Assembly (NCBI GenBank): GCA_017540355.1
Contig: JAFYBE010000064.1
Location: 1-35,468, forward strand
Length of the DNA: 35,468 nt
Origin: Lachnospiraceae bacterium
Lineage (GTDB): Bacteria > Bacillota > Clostridia > Lachnospirales > Lachnospiraceae
Reading direction: 5' to 3'
The position numbers and the translations under genes are program-made. This document shows, in pieces, positions 17,117 through 25,738 of the stretch (position 1 is its first letter; each line of letters begins with the position of its first letter). The notes below the pieces were generated by a model. That model was not told where the DNA came from, ran no database searches, and worked only from the letters and a program-made list of their open reading frames with translations.

Positions 17117-18871
17117 GTGCCTAATACAATAAATTCATCGGTCTTAAGAAAAATGTTCCTGGCCGGTGCCAAGAATCTTGAAGCTAAGAAGGAATGGATT
17201 AACGAACTTAACGTATTCCCCGTTCCTGACGGAGATACGGGTACAAATATGACCATGACCATCATGTCGGCTGCCAAGGAAGTTTCGGCACTTCCCGAGA
17301 ATCCCGATATGGAAGTGATGGCCAAGGCAATCTCAAGCGGATCTCTTAGAGGTGCCAGAGGTAATTCGGGCGTTATATTGTCACAGCTTTTAAGAGGTTT
17401 CACGAAGGTGATGAAAGAGCATGATGAGCTTGACATCGAACTTCTGGTTGATGCTTGTGACAAGGCCGTGGAGAGTGCTTATAAGGCTGTTATGAAGCCT
17501 AAGGAAGGTACAATCCTTACGGTTGCCAAGGGTATTTGCGATAAGTCGCATGAACTTCATGACAACGGTTGTGAGGACATGCAGGTATTTATAGAAGAAC
17601 TCATCAAAGAAGGCGATATAGTTCTTGCCAAGACTCCCGACCTTCTGCCCGTGCTTAAGCAGGCAGGCGTTGTGGATTCCGGCGGACAGGGCCTTATGCA
17701 GGTCCTTAAGGGTGCATATGATGCCTTCATGGGTAAGGAGATAGACTATTCCATCGATTCTTCTTCGGCAACTCCCGGTTCTGCAAAGCCTTCGGTTGAA
17801 GTTACGGATGTAATGAGTGATGAGGATATTAAGTTCGGTTACTGTACCGAATTTATCATAATGCTTAACAAGACGTTCAATATCAAGCATGAGATGGACT
17901 TTAAGTCCTTCCTTGAGTCTATCGGTGATTCAATCGTGCTTGTTGCGGATGATGAGATCGTCAAGGTTCACGTTCATACCAACGATCCAGGTCTTGCAAT
18001 TCAGCGCGCACTTAAGTACGGCGCACTGTCCAATATGAAGATCGACAACATGCGTCTTGAGCATCAGGAGAAGCTTTTCAAGGCATCCGAGAAGGCAGCG
18101 GCCGGCGTCAATGACGGTACGGGCTTAGCCGAGGATGTGGACGTTACGATAGAGGCATGCGGCGATGCTAAGCAGGGTAACAAAGAGGAGAAAGCCTCAG
18201 ATGAACCCCGTAAGGAAGTGGGCTTTATAGCAGTATCTGTTGGCGAGGGACTTGATGAAGTATTCAACAGCCTTGGCGTTGATATGATCATCTCGGGCGG
18301 ACAGACGATGAATCCCAGTACGGAAGATTTCGTCAATGCGGCTGCCAAGGTCAATGCGGATACACTCTTTGTATTCCCGAACAATAAGAATATCGTGATG
18401 GCTGCGAACCAGGCGCAGTATCTTGTTGAAGATAAGAAGCTTGTGGTTATTCCTACCAAGACCGTTCCTCAGGGTATCACGGCCATGATTAACTATGTGC
18501 CCGATATGAGCGTTGAAGAGAACGAAGCTCATATGAATGAGGAGATAGGCAATGTTAAGACCGGTGAGGTCACATATGCCGTAAGAGACACCACAATCGA
18601 TGATAAGGACATCAAGCAGGGCGATTACATGGGTATCGGTGATGCGGGCATTCTTGCTAACGGAACCGATATGGACGAAGTCGTAATGTCGATGATTGAG
18701 CAGATGGTTGATGATGATGCCGAGCTTATAAGCATCTACTATGGTGAGGATGTCGACGAAGCGAAAGCGACCGAACTGTCCGATCTTGTTGCGGACAAGT
18801 ATTCCGATCTCGATGTTGAACTTCAGCCCGGCGGACAGCCGATCTACTATTACATCGTGTCTGTTGAATAA
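17117..18871 (+). CDS. fakA: Fatty acid kinase catalytic subunit FakA (DAK2 domain, YloV-like)
   Basis: FakA phosphorylates fatty acids that are presented by FakB (DegV) proteins. The 584-residue chain starts with a DAK2 kinase domain: VPDGDTGTNM holds the metal ligands D38 and D40, then SGSLRGARGNSGVILSQ, and GVVDSGGQGLM near residue 186. The middle domain has GYCTEF (C243) and VKVHVHTNDPG (H285, H287), conserved residues that hold zinc in Staphylococcus FakA. A loop of about residues 320-350 is low complexity and acidic before the C-terminal domain (VGFIAVSVGEGLDEVF, QTMNPSTEDFV). The start is GTG at 17117, with AGGAGG at 17103-17108. A DegV protein encoded 2.3 kb downstream may be its FakB partner. 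Confidence 0.93.
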   Translation: MPNTINSSVLRKMFLAGAKNLEAKKEWINELNVFPVPDGDTGTNMTMTIMSAAKEVSALPENPDMEVMAKAISSGSLRGARGNSGVILSQLLRGFTKVMKEHDELDIELLVDACDKAVESAYKAVMKPKEGTILTVAKGICDKSHELHDNGCEDMQVFIEELIKEGDIVLAKTPDLLPVLKQAGVVDSGGQGLMQVLKGAYDAFMGKEIDYSIDSSSATPGSAKPSVEVTDVMSDEDIKFGYCTEFIIMLNKTFNIKHEMDFKSFLESIGDSIVLVADDEIVKVHVHTNDPGLAIQRALKYGALSNMKIDNMRLEHQEKLFKASEKAAAGVNDGTGLAEDVDVTIEACGDAKQGNKEEKASDEPRKEVGFIAVSVGEGLDEVFNSLGVDMIISGGQTMNPSTEDFVNAAAKVNADTLFVFPNNKNIVMAANQAQYLVEDKKLVVIPTKTVPQGITAMINYVPDMSVEENEAHMNEEIGNVKTGEVTYAVRDTTIDDKDIKQGDYMGIGDAGILANGTDMDEVVMSMIEQMVDDDAELISIYYGEDVDEAKATELSDLVADKYSDLDVELQPGGQPIYYYIVSVE

Positions 18872-18887
18872 TCTTTAAGTATGCGAT

Positions 18888-18925
18888 ATGCCGTACAGAC
18901 CCGAATAGTCGGGACTGTGCGGCAT
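18888..18925 (+). terminator. Long hairpin between fakA and recG (attenuator or terminator)
   Basis: Arms 18888-18904 and 18909-18925 pair over 17 positions with one G-U and one A-A mismatch around the loop ATAG. It is followed by TATTATTAT, not a solid T run. The hairpin ends 13 bases before the recG ATG, so it may reduce recG expression. Confidence 0.55.
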
Positions 18926-18938
18926 TATTATTATAAAA

Positions 18939-21023
18939 ATGAGATTGAGTACATCCGTAAGCGAGCTTAAGGGAGTCGGAGAGAAGACCGTTAAGCTCTT
19001 GGACAAACTGAATATTCATACCGTCGGCGATCTCATATACGATCTTCCGAGGGGATTCATGGATCTAAGGCAGCCGATAAGGCCTTCAAAGGATGATGTC
19101 GGAAGGCTTGTTTCCGTATGCGGTCGTATTGTTAAGGGCTCAGTGCACATTATAAAAAAAGGCAGAACTCTGACTTTTGCCAAGATCATGATGCCTGGTT
19201 CTGCGGAAGAAGCATCTAAAGATAAGAAGGATGCCATATCGATCGTATATTTCAACGCTCCGTATATGAAAAAGACTCTGGAAACGATGGATGGAGAGAG
19301 GGTGTTCTACGGGATACTCTCTGACAGTCGCGGTTATATGCTGGCGCAGCCGGCCGTATTTATGCCGGATGACTATGAGCAGATGCTTAAGGTCATGCAG
19401 CCCGTCTATTCTTTGACTAAAGGCATATCCAATAATCAGATCAAAAAGCTTATTAAGAGTGCTTTTGATAATGTGATACTTCCTGATGAATATCTGACGG
19501 ATGAGGAACTGTCAGAATATGATATGCCTGATATGTATCATGCGCTTTTGGACCTTCATTTTCCGAAGGATTTAGAGAGCCATAAGAGAGCAAGAAGGCG
19601 TGTTGCTTTTCATGAATTCCTGACATTCTTTATTGATACTCATGATGATACGACTATGACGCGTTCTTTTGATAAGTTCATGATCCCCGTGGCGGATACC
19701 GGAAGACTTATTGAGGCGCTGCCTTATGAGCTTACAGGTGCTCAGATGCGCACATGGAAAGAGATCGAGGAAGATATGTGCAGTGGTGTATGCATGAATC
19801 GCATGGTTCAGGGAGATGTGGGAAGCGGTAAGACGATCGTTGCTTTCCTTGCGTTATTGCTTAATGCAGCCAACGGCCATCAGGGGTGTATGATGGCTCC
19901 GACAGAAGTTCTTGCCACGCAGCATTACGAAAATCTGTGCAAGTTATCCGAAAAGTACGGACTATGCATCAAGCCTGTCCTTTTGATCGGCGCGGTTACG
20001 GGCAAAATGCGTAAGGAAGTACTTGGATCCATAGAGTCAGGTGATGCCAATGTCATAATCGGAACTCAGGCGCTTATAACCGATAAGGTTACATATAAAG
20101 ATCTGACTCTTGTTATTACAGATGAACAGCACAGATTCGGTGTAAAGCAGAGAGAGGCTCTGGCAGATAAAGGCGCAGACGGAGTGCATGTACTTGTGAT
20201 GAGCGCAACACCCATACCAAGATCTCTTGCCATGACTCTTTATGCAGGTGTTAAGATCTCCGTTATAGATGAACTTCCGGCAGGACGTAAGAAGATACTT
20301 AACAGTGTCGTTGGTAAAGACTACAGACCTGCCGCTTATAAGTTCATAGCCAAAGAAGTGGCTGCGGGACATCAGGCATATGTTATATGTCCTATGATAG
20401 ATGCGGGAGAGGGACTTGATCTTGAGAATGTGATCGATTATACGGCTAATCTAAGAAACATTCTACCGCCTTCTGTAAGGGTGGATTATCTTCATGGAAA
20501 GATGAGCCTTAATGAGAAGAGCAGACTCATGGATGAATTCGCTGCCGGCAATATAGATGTTCTGGTGTCGACTACGGTAATAGAAGTGGGCATCGATGTG
20601 CCCAATGCCACGGTGATGATGATAGAGAATGCAGACAGGTTCGGACTGGCAGCCCTGCATCAGATAAGGGGACGAGTCGGACGAGGAGAGGCACAGAGTT
20701 ATTGCATATTCATTAATTCCGGTAAGAGTGAAGAATCCAAGGAGAGGCTTGATGTAGTCGGCAAGAGTAATGACGGCTTTTATATCGCAAGTGAAGATCT
20801 GCGACTTCGCGGTCCGGGTGAGATCACGGGTATCAGACAGAGCGGAGAATTCGGATTTAAATTTGCAAGTATATATGATGATCATCTGATTCTTGAAAAG
20901 GTAAGAGAATTTGCCGATGATCTGTATGAAAAGCGCGAAAACGGAAGACTTAATGATATAGTTCACTCGATAGAGGATTATTCGATGGGTAGCCTTGCAC
21001 TTAACCTTATGCGCACGGTGTAG
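18939..21023 (+). CDS. recG: ATP-dependent DNA helicase RecG
   Basis: RecG remodels stalled replication forks and branched DNA. The 694-residue product begins with the wedge domain (VSELKGVGEKTVKLLDKLNI) and continues with the helicase: Walker A GDVGSGKT (292-299), motif DEQHRFG (395-401), SATPIPRSL, then the C-terminal helicase half with STTVIEVGIDVPNA and HQIRGRVGRG. The TRG-motif region precedes LRGPGEITGIRQSGE. The start is fixed by family alignment of the first residues. No Shine-Dalgarno is seen before this ATG, and a long hairpin sits just upstream. recG next to fakA is a widespread order in Bacillota. Confidence 0.96.
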   Translation: MRLSTSVSELKGVGEKTVKLLDKLNIHTVGDLIYDLPRGFMDLRQPIRPSKDDVGRLVSVCGRIVKGSVHIIKKGRTLTFAKIMMPGSAEEASKDKKDAISIVYFNAPYMKKTLETMDGERVFYGILSDSRGYMLAQPAVFMPDDYEQMLKVMQPVYSLTKGISNNQIKKLIKSAFDNVILPDEYLTDEELSEYDMPDMYHALLDLHFPKDLESHKRARRRVAFHEFLTFFIDTHDDTTMTRSFDKFMIPVADTGRLIEALPYELTGAQMRTWKEIEEDMCSGVCMNRMVQGDVGSGKTIVAFLALLLNAANGHQGCMMAPTEVLATQHYENLCKLSEKYGLCIKPVLLIGAVTGKMRKEVLGSIESGDANVIIGTQALITDKVTYKDLTLVITDEQHRFGVKQREALADKGADGVHVLVMSATPIPRSLAMTLYAGVKISVIDELPAGRKKILNSVVGKDYRPAAYKFIAKEVAAGHQAYVICPMIDAGEGLDLENVIDYTANLRNILPPSVRVDYLHGKMSLNEKSRLMDEFAAGNIDVLVSTTVIEVGIDVPNATVMMIENADRFGLAALHQIRGRVGRGEAQSYCIFINSGKSEESKERLDVVGKSNDGFYIASEDLRLRGPGEITGIRQSGEFGFKFASIYDDHLILEKVREFADDLYEKRENGRLNDIVHSIEDYSMGSLALNLMRTV

Positions 21024-21085
21024 ATTCATACATTAAACAGTGCGGGTGCGTCAGAATGAGCGGTACATACACAAGATCAGAACTG

Positions 21086-21114
21086 TTGACTAATGAGTCG
21101 ATAAAAAGTAAAAT
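21086..21114 (+). promoter_or_regulatory. Strong candidate promoter for the degV gene
   Basis: TTGACT (21086-21091), 17 bases, TAAAAT (21109-21114), both 5 of 6 matches. It lies 62 bases before the ATG, in the 152-base gap after recG. Just after it, TATGCG/TATGCG/TATGCA repeats at about 21122-21141 could be an operator, but this is speculative. Confidence 0.7.
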
Positions 21115-21175
21115 AAACTTGTATGCGCTTATGCGTATGCATTGAATATGAGGATTGTAAAGAGGGATTCATAAT

Positions 21176-22042
21176 ATGAGCAAGATTGCCGTTGTAACGG
21201 ACAGCAATAGCGGTATCACGCAGGATGATGCAAGGGAATTGGGAGTATATGTACTCCCGATGCCTTTTACTATAGGTGAAGAAGACTATTTCGAGGGGAT
21301 CAACCTTACGCAGGAAGGCTTCTATGAGAAGCTTAAAAGCGGCGAAGATATCATGACATCACAGCCTTCACCCGATGCAGTCACAAGGCTGTGGGATGAG
21401 TTGCTTAAAGATCATGATGAAGTCGTTCATATCCCTATGAGTTCGGGATTGTCAGGCTCGTGTCAGACTGCACTCATGCTTGCCGAGGACTATGACGGCA
21501 GAGTAGAAGTGATTAATAATCAGCGTATATCCGTTACACAGAGACAGTCATGCATCGATGCACTCAGGCTTGCATCAGGCGGTTCTTCCGCTGCAGCCAT
21601 TAAGTCAGTGCTCGAAGAAGATAAGTTCAATTCAAGCATATATATCATGCTCGATACCCTTTTCTATCTTAAAAAAGGAGGCCGTATCACGCCTGCAGCC
21701 GCAGCGCTCGGTACGTTGCTCCGTCTTAAGCCCGTATTGCAGATACAGGGTGAGAAGCTTGATGCATTCGCCAAGGCAAGGACTACATCTCAGGGTAAGA
21801 ATATCATGATCGAAGCTATCCGCAATGATATGGAGAAGCGATTCGGCGGTGCCGATCCTTCGATCTGCAACCTTCAGATGGCTTATACGTATGACAGGGA
21901 TGCAGCAGAGAACTTCAAGACTGAAGTCGAAGCGGCCTTCCCGGGATTTAAGATCCACATGAATCCGTTATCATTAAGCGTAGCCTGTCATATCGGGCCC
22001 GGTGCGTTGGCAGTTGCATGTACGAAGAAACTTAAGTATTAG
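21176..22042 (+). CDS. DegV family fatty-acid-binding protein (FakB-like)
   Basis: A 288-residue DegV protein. DegV/FakB proteins hold a single fatty acid in a hydrophobic tunnel and present it to FakA for phosphorylation. The N-terminal VVTDSNSGITQDDARELGV, the TSQPSPD loop (residues ~61-67), the SSGLSGSC stretch and LDTLFYLKKGGRI are family marks; the C-terminal domain has KARTTSQGKNIM and MNPLSLSVACHIGPGALAV. The promoter directly upstream suggests separate control from fakA-recG. Bacteria often have several FakB copies with differing chain preference; which one this binds is unknown. AGAGGGA precedes the ATG. Confidence 0.93.
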   Translation: MSKIAVVTDSNSGITQDDARELGVYVLPMPFTIGEEDYFEGINLTQEGFYEKLKSGEDIMTSQPSPDAVTRLWDELLKDHDEVVHIPMSSGLSGSCQTALMLAEDYDGRVEVINNQRISVTQRQSCIDALRLASGGSSAAAIKSVLEEDKFNSSIYIMLDTLFYLKKGGRITPAAAALGTLLRLKPVLQIQGEKLDAFAKARTTSQGKNIMIEAIRNDMEKRFGGADPSICNLQMAYTYDRDAAENFKTEVEAAFPGFKIHMNPLSLSVACHIGPGALAVACTKKLKY

Positions 22043-22099
22043 TGCATATAATGTTATGCTTTATGCAATTGTTTAAACAGACAATATGATACCGTAACA

Positions 22100-22168
22100 A
22101 AGGCGGCTGACAGTTCGCCCCGGACACATGGACGTTCGGAGAGAGAATAGGTCAGTCGCTTTCATTTT
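22100..22168 (+). terminator. Structured intergenic hairpin after degV, likely terminator
   Basis: Outer arms 22100-22111 and 22151-22162 pair over 12 bases with two G-U wobbles; CATTTTG follows. The enclosed 39 bases can make a second short stem (CCGGA with TTCGG). It may be a terminator with a large apical loop or a small structured RNA. Confidence 0.5.
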
Positions 22169-22195
22169 GCAGAAAAAAGTATAATAAGATAGAAT
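22167..22195 (+). promoter_or_regulatory. Candidate promoter for the thioredoxin-like gene
   Basis: TTGCAG (22167-22172), 17 bases, TAGAAT (22190-22195). A perfect TATAAT at 22180-22185 also exists but lacks a well-spaced -35. The ATG is 21 bases downstream of the -10. Confidence 0.5.
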
Positions 22196-22215
22196 AAATT
22201 GCAGAGGAGAGTATT

Positions 22216-22995
22216 ATGTTAAAAAAGATCAGAAATGTTGCGATCGCAGTACTTGCGATACTTGGTGTGCTGTTTGTAATACTTATGCTGCTTCCTGATG
22301 ATGAGGAGGGGGCAGATAGTGATGAAGCTCAGTATGCGGTGCAGGAGAGCGTGACGGAAGATGGCGATGAGGTTTCGGATATTGAGGTGACGCAACAACA
22401 GGCGCAGGTTAAACCGGATGAAACGACTTCTGCGAATGCCGTTGATGTAGCGGCAGAAAAAGATGGTGCGACCGAGGATGTTTCGTCAGAAAATACGGAT
22501 GATATATTAGAGGCGACCGCTGAAGGCGGTAATACAGTAAGTGTCAACATTCCGGCTTCCGAGATATCGGATAAGGTACTTAAGTTTAAGACTCTTACGC
22601 TTGATAATAAAGAAATCACGCAGGACATATTTGCAGACTACGATCTGACTGTTGTTCATATGTGGGGGACTTATTGCATGCCCTGTGTAAAGGAAATGGG
22701 TGATTATGCGGCATTCTATAAGGACCTGCCGGATAATATCAATATGATCGCGATCGTTGTGGATGTATATGACGGTATAGACAATAATCTTAATGATGCA
22801 TACAGCATACTGGATGATGCGGGAGCTGAGTTTGTTAATATCCGGACCAGTGATTCACTGTATGATCTTCTTAATTCCATCCAATATGTGCCGTCCTCTG
22901 CCATTGTTGACAGTAAGGGGCATATCGTTGGGCAGGTTATGGACGGAGCATCATTTGAAGAGACCAAGAGCAGATTGGAAGGATATCTGAAATGA
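22216..22995 (+). CDS. Membrane-anchored thioredoxin-like protein (TlpA/ResA type)
   Basis: A 259-residue protein with an N-terminal membrane anchor (about residues 7-27) and an acidic linker of about 85 residues rich in D, E, A, T and V (28-112). The thioredoxin fold follows: LTVVHMWGTYCMPCVKE with the redox pair C154-M-P-C157, and VPSSAIVD with the cis-proline. The active site therefore sits outside the cell membrane, where TlpA/ResA proteins reduce or transfer disulfides. AGGAG precedes the ATG. The next two genes encode a CXXC peptide and a membrane ferredoxin, so the three may make a redox relay. Confidence 0.9.
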   Translation: MLKKIRNVAIAVLAILGVLFVILMLLPDDEEGADSDEAQYAVQESVTEDGDEVSDIEVTQQQAQVKPDETTSANAVDVAAEKDGATEDVSSENTDDILEATAEGGNTVSVNIPASEISDKVLKFKTLTLDNKEITQDIFADYDLTVVHMWGTYCMPCVKEMGDYAAFYKDLPDNINMIAIVVDVYDGIDNNLNDAYSILDDAGAEFVNIRTSDSLYDLLNSIQYVPSSAIVDSKGHIVGQVMDGASFEETKSRLEGYLK

Positions 22996-23042
22996 TCTGT
23001 GGCTTAGTGTGATTGATTCTTTGGTAAGTGAGTTTTGCTGAT

Positions 23043-23183
23043 ATGAAAAATAAGCTATTTATTCGTGTGACAAGCGTTGTGGCTGCAATCATAATGATCG
23101 CATACGGATTAAATTCAGGCGGATTTAAGGACGTCCTCAGTCGTGCTGTCATGATATGCTTAGAGTGTGTCGGTATAGGATGA
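23043..23183 (+). CDS. Small CD1871A-like CXXC motif protein
   Basis: A 46-residue protein. It has one hydrophobic segment (residues 8-21) and ends with AVMICLECVGIG, with C39-L-E-C42. This size, the C-terminal CLEC-x-GIG motif and the position just before a membrane 4Fe-4S protein match the CD1871A family of clostridial CXXC peptides, as I remember it. A weak AAGTGAG lies 11 bases before the ATG. Its stop (TGA, 23181-23183) overlaps the ATG of the next gene by one base, so the two are probably coupled. It is easily missed because of its size. The function of the family is unknown. Confidence 0.8.
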   Translation: MKNKLFIRVTSVVAAIIMIAYGLNSGGFKDVLSRAVMICLECVGIG

Positions 23184-24016
23184 TGAAGAGGTCAAACGTT
23201 GGGATGCACAATATAAAGAGAAGATATGTCCAGTTAATAACTGCGGTAATATATAACTGCAACCTTAAAGGCTTTGTATCCGGCAGGATATATAAGGGAG
23301 AGAGTAAGGGCGTATGCGTCCCCGGGCTTAACTGTTATTCATGTCCGGGAGCCGTTGCGGCATGTCCGCTCGGAAGCTTACAGGGTGCACTGCGCGATTC
23401 TTCTTTTAAACTTGTCTGGTATGTTCTCGGGACGCTTCTTCTGTTCGGAATAATGCTCGGTCGAGCTGTATGCGGCTTCTTATGTCCGTTCGGTTTTTTG
23501 CAAGAGCTTATCTATAAGATCCCCGTTAAAAAGATAAAGAAAAACAGAGTCACGAGGGTGCTGTCATATGTAAAATACGGTGTGCTTGCTGTCTTTGTCA
23601 TCATTATTCCAATAACCTTAAAAGTTCCGGGGTTTTGTAAGTATATATGTCCGGCAGGTACTTTGGAGGCCGGGATTCCGTTAGTGATAAAAGATGAGCA
23701 TCTGCGCGGTATGATAGGTGCGCTGTTCTCGTGGAAAGTTGCTTTATTATGCCTATGCCTGTTCACCTGCATGTTCTGTTTCAGAGCTTTCTGCAGATTC
23801 ATATGTCCCCTCGGGGCTTTCTATTCTTTCTTTAATCCGGTTGCTTTCTTCGGGATAAGCGTTGATAAGAATAAGTGTACGGGATGTAATGCATGCATAA
23901 GCAAGTGTCTGCTCGATGTAAGCAAGGTAGCAGATCATGAGTGCGTTCACTGCGGCGCTTGCATGAAGGTGTGTCCTGAGCAGGCGATAAAATACAGTTT
24001 CAATGTAAAAGATTAA
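23183..24016 (+). CDS. Membrane 4Fe-4S protein (NapH/polyferredoxin type)
   Basis: A 277-residue membrane iron-sulfur protein. The cysteine-rich N-terminal part (C45, C51, C54, C61 in CVPGLNCYSCPGAVAACPLG) is followed by membrane spans near 78-95, 128-148 and 178-200. The CP-repeat motifs C97/C101 (CGFLCPFG), C152/C156 (CKYICPAG) and C204/C208 (CRFICPLG) mark the NapH/NosR-like fold. Two classical ferredoxin clusters close the chain: C232-x2-C235-x2-C238-x3-C242 and C254-x2-C257-x2-C260-x3-C264. It likely passes electrons across the membrane. The start is uncertain: ATG at 23180, 23183 and 23204 are all in frame; 23183 is chosen because it overlaps the preceding stop. Confidence 0.88.
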   Translation: MKRSNVGMHNIKRRYVQLITAVIYNCNLKGFVSGRIYKGESKGVCVPGLNCYSCPGAVAACPLGSLQGALRDSSFKLVWYVLGTLLLFGIMLGRAVCGFLCPFGFLQELIYKIPVKKIKKNRVTRVLSYVKYGVLAVFVIIIPITLKVPGFCKYICPAGTLEAGIPLVIKDEHLRGMIGALFSWKVALLCLCLFTCMFCFRAFCRFICPLGAFYSFFNPVAFFGISVDKNKCTGCNACISKCLLDVSKVADHECVHCGACMKVCPEQAIKYSFNVKD

Positions 24017-24032
24017 AGTTTGGGAGAGACAG

Positions 24033-25706
24033 ATGGGTATAAACAGATTCAGTGAAAAGCCATATACAAAACGATTCATCAGACTGTTGTCGATTCTGCT
24101 TACGATCGCTGTGATAATGATGCTAACAGGCTGCGACGAAGATGAGGCGTATGATGAAGAGAATTATTCAGAGGAAGAAGAGATTAGTAGCGGTCAGTTT
24201 TTATCGCCTAAGCCTTCTGCAGCCATAGATGCCATATCTGTCGGAACAGATGATAAGTCAGCTACGGTTATGATCTATATGAACGGGTCGGATCTGGAAT
24301 CGGAAGCGGGGGAAGCCACAACGGATATCGCTGAGATGTTAAGCTCGGGTATCGGCAGGAACGTCAATGTCATCATCCAGACCATGGGGACCAGGCAGTG
24401 GCAGGACTACGGGATATCGCATAAGACCGCGCAGACATACAAGGTGGAGAAGGGCGAGCTTAAGCTTATAAGAGACGGTTTGGGTCAGCTTGACTGCACA
24501 TCGGGTGAGACGATGGCCGAGTTTATAGATTACTGCAAGAAAGGTTATCCTGCGGATCGGTATCTTTTTTTATTCTGGGATCACGGCGGCGGACCGGTAT
24601 ACGGCTTCGGTTATGATGAGTGGCAGGATGAGAGCTCGGGGCTTACTATAGCGGAGATGTCGAAGGCATTTGCATCTAACAGTGATGTGAGATTCGATAT
24701 CATCGGCATGGATTGCTGCATAATGGCCAGCATGGAGACCTGCTATGCGCTTGCTCCATACTGTAAATATGCGCTTTTATCCGAGGACTTTGAGTCGGGA
24801 CTCGGTTGGAGTTATACGGGATGGATGAGAGCATTCGAAGAAAATCCCGGAATGTCCACACCGCTTTTGGGAAAATACATCATAGATGATATCATCAGCG
24901 ATAATGAGACGAGTCTTGGCGGCGATTCGTCATGTATGGGACTTTTTAATGTATCTACGTCGAATAATCTGTATGCAGCATGGAAGAAATTTGCCTATAA
25001 GAATGAGGCGGCTTTGCTTGGGACCAATTACAGTCGCGAGCATAAGGCCAAGTCGGCCGGAAGAGGATTCTGGGACCTGTGGGGATTAGATGACAGTGAT
25101 GTCACATTATCGGATTACTATATAAGTGACATGCTGGCTCTTATCGAGAGTGTTGATCCTGACAGTGATGAAGCGAAGGATCTTAAGTCCGCGCTTAAGG
25201 CGTCTGTTGCTTACTACGGACATACCTCGGATAAGAATGAGCTTACCGGACTTGCGGTGTCCCTGCCTTACGGCGATGATGAATTCTATGCACAGTTATC
25301 TGACGTCTACAGTGATATCGGATTCGATGATGAATATATAGACTGGCTTGGCGGCTTCGTATCGGAAGACTACGGCGATGATGATTATTTTGACTTCGGC
25401 ATATTCGAGAGTTTATGGAACGGATGGGGTGCTTATGAGGATGACTACGGCTGTAATATAAGCAACGACGGCGGTTCGTGTGAGTACGGCTATGAATATG
25501 AAGACGAATATGATGATGAGTATTCTGACGAGTACGAAGACGACTGGATATATGACTATGAAGAAGATATCTGGTACATGTACGAGGATGATGTCCTGTA
25601 TCTCTATGATGAGGCGACCGATATGCTGTTCTACTACGATGAATACGATGATGAGATCTATTACTATGATGATGATGCGGACGATTGGTTTGTGTATGAA
25701 GAGTAA
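24033..25706 (+). CDS. Clostripain-family (C11) cysteine peptidase lipoprotein with acidic aromatic tail
   Basis: A 557-residue lipoprotein. The signal peptide ends with lipobox LTGC (C34), so it is anchored to the outer membrane face. The C11 peptidase domain begins ATVMIYMNGSDLE (residues 77-89); the catalytic dyad is H184 in FWDHGGGP and C229 in GMDCCIMAS. C11 peptidases cut after arginine or lysine and often self-process. From about residue 480 the chain is almost all D, E and Y, with W and F: it can be read as short repeats of a hydrophobic aromatic core between acidic pairs (for example IWYMYEDDVLYLYDE). I know of no such tail in clostripain itself. GGGAGAG precedes the ATG. It follows the redox genes after 16 bases. 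Confidence 0.9.
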   Translation: MGINRFSEKPYTKRFIRLLSILLTIAVIMMLTGCDEDEAYDEENYSEEEEISSGQFLSPKPSAAIDAISVGTDDKSATVMIYMNGSDLESEAGEATTDIAEMLSSGIGRNVNVIIQTMGTRQWQDYGISHKTAQTYKVEKGELKLIRDGLGQLDCTSGETMAEFIDYCKKGYPADRYLFLFWDHGGGPVYGFGYDEWQDESSGLTIAEMSKAFASNSDVRFDIIGMDCCIMASMETCYALAPYCKYALLSEDFESGLGWSYTGWMRAFEENPGMSTPLLGKYIIDDIISDNETSLGGDSSCMGLFNVSTSNNLYAAWKKFAYKNEAALLGTNYSREHKAKSAGRGFWDLWGLDDSDVTLSDYYISDMLALIESVDPDSDEAKDLKSALKASVAYYGHTSDKNELTGLAVSLPYGDDEFYAQLSDVYSDIGFDDEYIDWLGGFVSEDYGDDDYFDFGIFESLWNGWGAYEDDYGCNISNDGGSCEYGYEYEDEYDDEYSDEYEDDWIYDYEEDIWYMYEDDVLYLYDEATDMLFYYDEYDDEIYYYDDDADDWFVYEE

Positions 25707-25738
25707 AGAAAATGAGATGATTTAGTGTATAAAGCTGG

